Shown here piece after piece: positions 1 to 4,898 of a stretch of 5,042 nt of DNA. The DNA is from Leptospira ellisii (GTDB lineage Bacteria > Spirochaetota > Leptospiria > Leptospirales > Leptospiraceae): assembly GCF_002811955.1 (NCBI RefSeq), contig NZ_NPEF01000256.1, forward strand, positions 1 to 5,042, in the 5' to 3' direction. The first letter of the stretch is position 1. Each line of letters starts with the position of its first letter. Position numbers and translations under genes: made by a program. The notes beneath the pieces were generated by a model, which searched no databases, was not told where the DNA came from, and saw only the letters and a list, made by a program, of their open reading frames with translations.

Positions 1-268
1 AAAGAATACTTTAGCCTAAATTCTCTACTGATTCTAACTACAAAAGTGGATCATTCTTTTTGATTTTATTTTTGAGAAGGAATAGGAGATCCTACAGGAA
101 GAATCAAAAAGGAAGAATTTGCTCCCTTTCTGTCAAAAGGGATTTTGGAGGTTTTTGTCAAAATTCCATTTTTAAGAAATTCGACAAATTCCTCCAATTT
201 TTTTTTTACCCTATCTTCGTAAGAGTTCCCGCACCTCACTTTCGGCAAAGAACGAAATATGCGGTTTT
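1..268. other. Left-end non-coding stretch, no supported gene
   Basis: AT-rich stretch between the left edge and the stop codon of the AraC-type gene. On the + strand one frame is open from the edge to a TGA at 61-63, giving about 20 residues; the other two frames stop at 12-14 and 16-18. Any of these could be the tail of a gene lying to the left, but none looks clearly coding. The supportable content is structural: a small hairpin (stem TCCCTTT 123-129 with AAAGGGA 136-142) and two rightward terminator-like hairpins listed separately. No clear leftward terminator for the AraC-type gene was seen. Confidence 0.6.
147..207 (+). terminator. Rho-independent terminator, rightward (first of two)
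   Basis: GGAGG (147-151) pairs with CCTCC (191-195). After two T-T mismatches, TTTGTC (154-159) pairs with GACAAA (183-188), leaving a 23-base loop. The stem is followed by AA and ten consecutive T (198-207), as expected of an intrinsic terminator on the + strand. On the other strand the stem is not followed by a T-run, so it would not stop the AraC-type transcript. It probably serves a gene that begins left of the window. Confidence 0.6.
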
Positions 269-270
269 TT
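229..270 (+). terminator. Rho-independent terminator, rightward (second of two)
   Basis: CCGCA (229-233) pairs with TGCGG (260-264) and is directly followed by six T (265-270). Inside, TTTCG (240-244) pairs with CGAAA (253-257) around an 8-base loop, making a two-part stem with an asymmetric internal loop. The T-run ends inside the stop codon of the convergent AraC-type gene (269-271). With the hairpin at 147-207 it forms a tandem barrier to + strand read-through into that gene. Confidence 0.5.
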
Positions 271-1435
271 ATATCGAATGTGAATATCTCGAATCCAAAT
301 CCTCTTCCACTTCTTCATCTTTATTTTTATAATTTGGAAGATTCATTTCACGAAATGCTTTTGGAGAACTTTTTGTTTCCTTTAAAAAAGCGCGGTGAAA
401 TGCGGAGGACGAACTAAAGCCGACCGCCATTCCGATCGAAAGAATGGAACGATCCGGTTCTTCCAACAACATCACCTTCGCCTCTTTGACCCTATGGTGA
501 TTGATAAAGGAATTGAAGTTCATTCCCACGTGTTCGTTCAAAAAAGCGGACAAATGATGCACCGAAAGTCCCATCTCCGACGCCAAAGAAGGAAGTCGAA
601 GTTCTTCATCCAAATGGATCTTTTCGTTTTGCATCAACTCATTCAGTTTGCTTTCCACCTTTTCAAGATTCAAATCCTCCAAAAGGGAACGCTTTTCCAA
701 ATTTGCGTCACGTTGAGCCATTCCTTTTTCGGAATCCTCTTCGAATTCCTCGTCTCCCAACTGAAATTCATCCTGAGTTCTTTGAATTTCGTAAATAATA
801 GGGACAAATTCGCTCAAAATGATCGGAGAAAGAATCAAAAAGTAGTGATTGATCGTATTGATCGGCTCTATGATCTTCACTCCTTCGAAATAACGGACCA
901 CTTCCGAAAGTTTGATTACGAGCAAAATACTGACAGAGGGAAGAATTCGGATAAGATTTCCTCTATTTTCCGGTTCGCGCATCGGAATCAAAACCTGGAA
1001 CAACAAATAGGCAAAAAACAGGAAACTGCCCAGAGAAACCATCTCGGCGAGGTTCGGAATTTTGAATTCATCCAACAAATCCCAAACCACTACGATGGCG
1101 GCGGTGGCCGCAAAACTGCGCAAAAGCAGTTTTCTCAGGGCGGATAAATCCCCCGAAATCAACTGTGCATCTCCATTTTTCGCCGCGGTAGCCAAATGCA
1201 TATAAAACAGAATGACCGTAACGGAAAAAAACGCGTACAGATACTGCGCGAGTTTTTTCGCCAACGAGTATTCCGTTATAAAAATCGTGGCTGTAAACGA
1301 CCAAAACAGAAAAGCCATTAGGAAAAAAAGCGCTGGGGTGTAGACCTTTTGATTCCTATCCCTTTTGAAAAGCCTGAATGCGGCGATGATAAAGTAAAGC
1401 ATAGCCGCTAGTGAGTAGTATTTAACCTCTTCCAC
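269..1435 (-). CDS. Membrane-embedded AraC-family transcriptional regulator
   Basis: This 388-residue protein joins a membrane sensor-like half to a DNA-binding half. Hydrophobic segments near residues 8-23, 33-54, 62-83, 104-121, 131-150, 163-182 and 195-215 suggest seven helices. A charged, acidic linker (about 222-270) follows. Residues 271-364 form a two-helix-turn-helix AraC/XylS domain: first helix pair around LPSLASEMGLSVHHLSAFL (281-299), second around SILSIGMAVGF with SSSAFHRAFLKETKSSPKAFRE (330-363), the conserved core of the family. The tail is acidic. The start is GTG at 1435, supported by AAAGGA seven bases upstream; no ATG lies in frame between it and a stop 21 bases upstream. 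An ATG two bases upstream in another frame stops after nine codons. The ligand and targets are unknown. It is transcribed divergently from the lipoprotein operon, which makes that operon a plausible target (inference). The class is certain; the function is not. Confidence 0.93.
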   Translation of the reverse strand: MEEVKYYSLAAMLYFIIAAFRLFKRDRNQKVYTPALFFLMAFLFWSFTATIFITEYSLAKKLAQYLYAFFSVTVILFYMHLATAAKNGDAQLISGDLSALRKLLLRSFAATAAIVVVWDLLDEFKIPNLAEMVSLGSFLFFAYLLFQVLIPMREPENRGNLIRILPSVSILLVIKLSEVVRYFEGVKIIEPINTINHYFLILSPIILSEFVPIIYEIQRTQDEFQLGDEEFEEDSEKGMAQRDANLEKRSLLEDLNLEKVESKLNELMQNEKIHLDEELRLPSLASEMGLSVHHLSAFLNEHVGMNFNSFINHHRVKEAKVMLLEEPDRSILSIGMAVGFSSSSAFHRAFLKETKSSPKAFREMNLPNYKNKDEEVEEDLDSRYSHSI

Positions 1436-1442
1436 ATCCGAA

Positions 1443-1448
1443 TCCTTT
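1443..1448 (-). promoter_or_regulatory. Ribosome binding site deciding the GTG start
   Basis: Read on the - strand this is AAAGGA, ending seven bases before the GTG at 1435. No other start in the reading frame lies this close to a Shine-Dalgarno match; the next in-frame ATG is codon 12, inside the first hydrophobic segment. This favours GTG. Confidence 0.7.
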
Positions 1449-1463
1449 GTAAGTTGTTATTTG

Positions 1464-1492
1464 TGTATTTTTCCCAGATACTACGGTAACAA
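1464..1492 (-). promoter_or_regulatory. Candidate promoter of the AraC-type gene
   Basis: On the - strand, TTGTTA (1492-1487) lies 17 bases from AATACA (1469-1464). The -35 is a fair match to a sigma-70 consensus and the -10 is poor (three of six). A start near 1457 would give a leader of about 20 bases that contains the ribosome binding site. The call rests on spacing and position only. Confidence 0.28.
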
Positions 1493-1501
1493 AGAATTTA
1501 C

Positions 1502-1530
1502 GAGCGTTTGCTCATTTTTTTATTTTTTTG
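1502..1530 (+). promoter_or_regulatory. GAGC/GCTC dyad with adjacent T-tracts: operator or weak terminator
   Basis: GAGC (1502-1505) and GCTC (1510-1513) form a perfect four-base dyad around GTTT, followed on the + strand by two runs of seven T split by one A (1515-1529). Read as RNA on the + strand it has the shape of an intrinsic terminator, but the stem is short and no + strand gene precedes it. Read as DNA it sits about ten bases upstream of the candidate -35 of the AraC-type gene, next to an A-tract, where a regulator or an UP-like element could act. The two readings cannot be separated here. Confidence 0.35.
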
Positions 1531-1599
1531 GATTTATAACTTGTGAGTTCCTGAAAAAAAATCCCGGTCTCGATTTTTAACGCAGGAAAAGGGAAAAAT

Positions 1600-1635
1600 T
1601 TGTCTATTTCCCCGAACTTGTCGATTCCCCTGAAC
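1600..1635. repeat. Imperfect tandem duplication of an 18-base unit
   Basis: Two adjacent 18-base copies (1600-1617 and 1618-1635), each starting TTGTC and ending GAAC, agree at 15 of 18 positions. The differences are T/G at unit position 6, T/C at 10 and C/T at 14. It lies in the divergent intergenic region with no evident gene. It could be a slippage product or paired protein-binding sites. Confidence 0.6.
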
Positions 1636-1792
1636 GTGTAAAAAGCTCCCAATCTCTTCCTCCTGAATTATAGAAATGCTCACAAAAGGACAACATCTCG
1701 AAGCGAGCCTTTCACACCAAAAACCGCCGTCCTTTGATAAAAAGAACGAAAACGAAGAACTCCCCTGGAGGGTGACCCCTAACATAATTGAT

Positions 1793-1808
1793 TTGATGTA
1801 TTCATCAA
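1793..1808. promoter_or_regulatory. 16-base dyad TTGATG-N4-CATCAA
   Basis: TTGATG (1793-1798) and CATCAA (1803-1808) are exact reverse complements around TATT. An overlapping alternative pairs AATTGAT (1786-1792) with ATCAATT (1804-1810). The dyad lies about 34 bases upstream of the candidate -35 of the lipoprotein operon, a suitable place for a dimeric regulator. No known operator is recognised. Confidence 0.3.
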
Positions 1809-1841
1809 TTTTCAGCGTCCGAAAAACATACTTTTCCCATA

Positions 1842-1870
1842 TTGTTGGATAATTTTGAAAAACTTATGTT
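1842..1870 (+). promoter_or_regulatory. Candidate promoter of the lipoprotein operon
   Basis: TTGTTG (1842-1847), a 17-base spacer, then TATGTT (1865-1870), each matching four of six sigma-70 consensus positions. It would start transcription near 1877 and leave a leader of roughly 170 bases before the ATG at 2045. Weaker alternatives exist nearer the gene, for example around GTGACG (1959-1964), so the assignment is tentative. Confidence 0.25.
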
Positions 1871-2032
1871 AGGGCCTGACTAACGTTTTCCACAGAATTC
1901 TACGCTCAAAACAGCGTGAGCTCTAACTTATAAACAGCAAATTCCCCATTTATATCTGGTGACGTATTTTAGATAAAAAAAGAGTAAATTCCTCTTAGAT
2001 TGAATTCAAAAATCGCGGATTAAAAATGTTGT

Positions 2033-2038
2033 GGGGGA
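2033..2038 (+). promoter_or_regulatory. Ribosome binding site of the lipoprotein gene
   Basis: GGGGGA ends six bases before the ATG at 2045. It is a purine-rich, imperfect Shine-Dalgarno match. The later in-frame ATG at 2078 (codon 12) has no comparable site, which supports 2045 as the start. Confidence 0.55.
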
Positions 2039-2044
2039 TCTTTT

Positions 2045-4255
2045 ATGATCAGAACAAACAAAAAACAACATGTGAAAATGCATAAAGAAATTCGCTTCTA
2101 TTCTACAATAGTGGGGATTTGGCTCGTTGTTTTTATTTGCCTTTCCAACTGTTTAATGGGGGACGGGAAAAAAGGAATGAACTTCTTTTTCCTTCCGACT
2201 TCTACCGCTGGAATTGCTTATAACCCAGGGGATGACGGTTCCGGAAGCACTCCGGTTCCAACTCCTCCGCTCACAGGAAATTTAAATTATACTTCCGCTA
2301 CTACATTCTATGTAAGTAGTACCGCAGGCGCCATTGGTTATTATGATATTTCTTGGTCTGCAGATATGAACGGTTTTTACGAGCTTCGTACGGGAACCTC
2401 CAGTTGCTCCGGAGGAACGGTTAAAGCCAGCGGTGCGGTCGCAAGCGCCACTACAACAACCAATCGAATCGACGCATCCGATTTACCCGGCGTGGGAAAT
2501 TACACGGTTAAACTCTGCCTATTAAGCCCGGATACTACCACGGCTTGGGACGACGTTTCCGTTACAGCGGTGCGGGACGACGCTGCTCCTACAGTCACCC
2601 TCAGTGATCCAGGAGGAACCTACGGTACCTCGATGCCAAACATAGCCTTAACTTGTACGGACACCGGGGCATCCGGCTGTTTGAAAATGGCATATCGCAA
2701 CGACGGAACCGATCCCGGTCTGACCGCGACGGGGACCGTTTCGAGCGGAACGGCTTATAGTTCCGCGTTTTCAGTGGCAAATAACGCTACAACCGACGTA
2801 AAAGTCGTGGCCGTGGATAAAGCGGGAAACGTAAGCGGAGTTACGACGAATCAATACATCGTAGCCGTCGGAAATCCTACGATTACGATCAATTCCGTAT
2901 CGAAATTGGATTTGCGCGGAGTGGATAGCACGGATATCGAGTGGAAATCCGATATCACCGGAAATTATGAATTTCGTGTAGGCGGCACCAACTGTAACTC
3001 CGGAACGAATGGATCCGCCTTAACGCCTGCCATTTCCGGAAATTATGCGACGGCCAATTCGAATGTTACGACTACGGTTCCCGGCGGAAGCCTTACCACA
3101 GGCGCGAATACCGTTCGTATCTGTTTAACGACCGCAGGAAGTAATGTAGGCTTCAATTCAAGATCGCTCAACCGGGATGACACCGCTCCCGGGCTTTCTT
3201 CGATCACGATCGACGGCGGACCTTCCGCAAACACTTCTTCAAACGTGCTGATCAGCGTAAACGCCGACCATCTGGACTTCGTATTCAACGAGGATATGGA
3301 TACGAGCCTCAAACCCCTTCCGAAACACTATGATAGCGCCACCGGCGGAAATCCGCTCGTTCCCTGGCCGACCATCTCCGGAACCTGGGTGGACGCGCAA
3401 ACTTACCGAGTCGCCTTCAACGGAAAACTTCCGGAATGGCATTTGTTCTATCATCTTTTTGATATGACCGCCAATCCGAAATTTAAGGACAAGGCGGGGA
3501 ACGTAGTCGGAACGGGCGCATTCGTCACGGCCGCCGGCGAAATCAAACTTCTCTACAGAACGGAAAGCGATCCGGCCGGAATCAAAATTACGGATACGAG
3601 ACAAACCAGCTGTTACGACGCTGCGGGAAATACTCTCGGTTCTTGTGCCGGTACGGGACAAGATGCAGACAACAGCGTTCTTCCTTATGGTTTGATGGTT
3701 CCTACCGCGTTAGCCGGTTATCCCAACGACATTGTGACTCCGGATAACTGGACAGGGAAAACATGGAAGACCTGCGGTCCCGGATACGTTTGGTCGGGTG
3801 GAACCTGCGTAGTCAGTGCGACGCCGGTCCCGTATCAAACCTGGTATGACGCGATCCCTTATTGTCTTCAATTGAATTTGGATAATTCCGGTGCGGGTTT
3901 TGCGGGTAAAAAAACCTGGAGAGTTCCGACCCTGAAGGAACAGATGAGTCTGATGATCTACGAGGGAACCAATGGAAATGAAGGAATTCCCGCTGCGGGA
4001 TTTCCGGGATTCGTCCGCAGCGATTACCAACGATATTGGACCATGACGAACGCTATGAGCGCGACCGACACCAACGTGGATTATGCCAGTCCAGGACAAT
4101 TGGGCAATGCGATTCTTTCCAACGGGGTATCTTGGGGTGCCTGGGCCACTTCCGCGTTCGGGGGAGGAACACACATGAAACATAAGGTAAACTACGCAGG
4201 CTGGGCGAACTGGCCGGACAATTACATATTCCTGACCATGTGTGTTGCGGATTAA
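2045..4255 (+). CDS. Large surface-type lipoprotein with chitobiase-like, Ig-like and DUF1566 (Lcl) domains
   Basis: 736 residues. A basic N-terminus and hydrophobic core (about 21-35) lead to a lipobox LSNC with the lipidated cysteine at 36, so export and anchoring by signal peptidase II are expected. A Gly/Ser/Pro linker follows (61-77). Residues about 80-183 and 278-383 are homologous repeats: DISW at 101 and DIEW at 297, then YELR/YEFR, one cysteine, a later cysteine in VKLC/VRIC, and RDD-APxx at the end. Between them, about 183-275 resembles the chitobiase C-terminal-like fold and ends in VDKAGNVSG. Residues about 384-490 look like an SbsA/Big_5 Ig-like domain (VFNEDMD, then DKAGNVVG). 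The C-terminus (about 535-736) is a divergent DUF1566/Lcl domain opening with GTGQDAD and containing WRVPTLKEQMSL (625-636) and YWTMT (664-668). Lcl domains occur in adhesins such as Legionella Lcl; an adhesive or binding role here is inference. First gene of a two-gene operon. No symbol is recognised. Confidence 0.92.
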   Translation: MIRTNKKQHVKMHKEIRFYSTIVGIWLVVFICLSNCLMGDGKKGMNFFFLPTSTAGIAYNPGDDGSGSTPVPTPPLTGNLNYTSATTFYVSSTAGAIGYYDISWSADMNGFYELRTGTSSCSGGTVKASGAVASATTTTNRIDASDLPGVGNYTVKLCLLSPDTTTAWDDVSVTAVRDDAAPTVTLSDPGGTYGTSMPNIALTCTDTGASGCLKMAYRNDGTDPGLTATGTVSSGTAYSSAFSVANNATTDVKVVAVDKAGNVSGVTTNQYIVAVGNPTITINSVSKLDLRGVDSTDIEWKSDITGNYEFRVGGTNCNSGTNGSALTPAISGNYATANSNVTTTVPGGSLTTGANTVRICLTTAGSNVGFNSRSLNRDDTAPGLSSITIDGGPSANTSSNVLISVNADHLDFVFNEDMDTSLKPLPKHYDSATGGNPLVPWPTISGTWVDAQTYRVAFNGKLPEWHLFYHLFDMTANPKFKDKAGNVVGTGAFVTAAGEIKLLYRTESDPAGIKITDTRQTSCYDAAGNTLGSCAGTGQDADNSVLPYGLMVPTALAGYPNDIVTPDNWTGKTWKTCGPGYVWSGGTCVVSATPVPYQTWYDAIPYCLQLNLDNSGAGFAGKKTWRVPTLKEQMSLMIYEGTNGNEGIPAAGFPGFVRSDYQRYWTMTNAMSATDTNVDYASPGQLGNAILSNGVSWGAWATSAFGGGTHMKHKVNYAGWANWPDNYIFLTMCVAD

Positions 4256-4260
4256 GGAGA
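4254..4260 (+). promoter_or_regulatory. Ribosome binding site overlapping the upstream stop codon
   Basis: AAGGAGA begins inside the TAA stop of the lipoprotein gene (4253-4255) and ends five bases before the ATG at 4266. It is the strongest Shine-Dalgarno match in the window. It decides the start over an in-frame GTG at 4242 that lies inside the upstream gene and would place charged residues before the signal peptide. The overlap points to translational coupling. Confidence 0.85.
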
Positions 4261-4265
4261 AACGT

Positions 4266-4898
4266 ATGAGAAAGTATATTAGAATTATCTTATTATCCAC
4301 GGTGCTCCTTCTGCTGAAATCGGAAGGAATTTCCGCCGTGACTCCGTTCGACAACCACGTAGATCTCGGAAACGGAGTCATCGACGATCAAGTCAATCGC
4401 GTTCTTTGGAGAAAGTGTATCCGCGGAAGAGGAACCGCCGGTCTAAACTACACCGATTGCACCACGGTCAGCGGACCCAATAGAACGAGTGATTGGGCGA
4501 CGGCTCTCGCACATTGTAACGGTCTGAATTTCGGAGACGGTCGGGTTTGGAGACTTCCTTCCGTGAAAGAATTATTTTCTCTCGTGGACTTACAAAGGGG
4601 AATCAATCCTCCCTATATCCAATCGACCCTGTTTCCGGATACGGACATAGGGCGATACTGGACTTCCACGTCCTCGTTCGCGAACGGCAACAGTCCCGCT
4701 TCCAATTCATCGGGAAGCAACGATCCGAAACAATATATCCAAGACTTAGGAACGAACAATGCGCAATACTTTACGATTCCTATGAATACGAGATATCGCT
4801 CTATGGCCTACATCGTGGATTTTCGTACGGGAGGAATCGTGGAAAAACGGAAATCGGATTCCGACGGATATGTTCGCTGCGTGAGCGGCCCTTACTAA
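4266..4898 (+). CDS. Exported DUF1566 (Lcl C-terminal) domain protein
   Basis: 210 residues. Residues 1-24 form a Sec signal peptide (basic MRKYIR, a hydrophobic core rich in Leu/Ile, likely cut after ISA at 22-24). No lipobox cysteine is present, so the product should be soluble in the periplasm, secreted or associated with the outer membrane. The rest is one canonical DUF1566/Lcl domain: LGNGVIDDQVNRVLWRKC (34-51), W-TAL-HCNGL (77-86), WRLPSVKELFSLVD (95-108), TLFPDT then YWTSTS (121-136), AYIVDFRTGG (181-190) and a closing YVRCV (202-206). Its four cysteines (51, 65, 84, 205) match in order and context those of the Lcl domain in the preceding lipoprotein (577, 587, 607, 733), so the two domains are related. 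It starts ten bases after the lipoprotein stop and is probably cotranslated. Family assignment is firm; the ligand and role are unknown. A binding or adhesin partner of the lipoprotein is the favoured inference. Confidence 0.9.
   Translation: MRKYIRIILLSTVLLLLKSEGISAVTPFDNHVDLGNGVIDDQVNRVLWRKCIRGRGTAGLNYTDCTTVSGPNRTSDWATALAHCNGLNFGDGRVWRLPSVKELFSLVDLQRGINPPYIQSTLFPDTDIGRYWTSTSSFANGNSPASNSSGSNDPKQYIQDLGTNNAQYFTIPMNTRYRSMAYIVDFRTGGIVEKRKSDSDGYVRCVSGPY

Larger units (their letters stand above)
1777..1874. repeat. Spaced 11-base perfect inverted repeat
   Basis: CCCTAACATAA (1777-1787) is the exact reverse complement of TTATGTTAGGG (1864-1874), with 76 bases between. The ends resemble the terminal inverted repeats of a very small non-autonomous element. 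Flanking bases do not give a clean target-site duplication: TGAC occurs on both sides but is offset by two bases on the right. The right arm also overlaps a candidate -10 element and opens a small hairpin, GTTAG (1868-1872) with CTAAC (1880-1884). Confidence 0.4.
1436..2044. other. 609-base divergent intergenic region
   Basis: AT-rich region separating the AraC-type gene from the lipoprotein operon. It contains the AraC-side promoter and ribosome site, a GAGC/GCTC dyad, the 18-base tandem duplication, a possible hairpin (AAAGGAC 1685-1691 with GTCCTTT 1729-1735, with an inner CTCG/CGAG stem), a TTGATG/CATCAA dyad (1793-1808), a spaced 11-base inverted repeat (1777-1787 and 1864-1874), a weak rightward promoter, a dyad ACGC/GCGT (1902-1917) and the palindrome TTGAATTCAA (2000-2009). 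Open frames of 58 codons (+, 1676-1852) and 83 codons (-, 1534-1785) overlap each other and lack ribosome sites, so neither is called as a gene. Confidence 0.6.

Noticed and set aside
66..248. 60-codon - strand frame just downstream of the AraC-type gene
   Set aside because: TTG start with no ribosome site, no recognised family, and it overlaps two terminator-like hairpins that explain the region better.
60..332. 90-codon + strand frame starting with TTG
   Set aside because: It runs through both hairpins and T-runs and into the antisense of the regulator; it is rich in Phe and Ser from T-tracts and looks non-coding.
395..1147. 250-codon + strand frame opposite the AraC-type gene
   Set aside because: It is the antisense of a clearly recognised gene, rich in His, Gln and Arg, with no domain.
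1534..1785. 83-codon - strand frame in the intergenic region
   Set aside because: No ribosome site; its internal GNRQ repeat is just the 18-base tandem duplication translated.
1676..1852. 58-codon + strand frame beginning with ATG in the intergenic region
   Set aside because: Residue composition is not absurd, but there is no Shine-Dalgarno site, no recognised family, it overlaps an opposite frame, and it contains the inverted-repeat arm and the candidate promoter. It is worth rechecking if the region proves to be a dispersed repeat.
1974..1996. Leftward terminator (AAGAG/CTCTT stem followed by T-run on the - strand)
   Set aside because: Five-base, AT-rich stem with no - strand gene upstream; probably chance.
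4242..4265. Upstream GTG extension of the small DUF1566 protein
   Set aside because: It lies inside the lipoprotein gene and would place extra charged residues before a good signal peptide; the ATG at 4266 has a strong ribosome site.
3710..4381. 223-codon - strand frame across the operon junction, and the - strand frames at 3043-3312 and 3239-3661
   Set aside because: All are antisense to recognised domains and show no family features.
3650..4898. Diversity-generating retroelement target, since DUF1566 domains can be variable proteins of such systems
   Set aside because: No reverse transcriptase and no near-identical template repeat were seen in the window. A search of the flanks for both would settle it.
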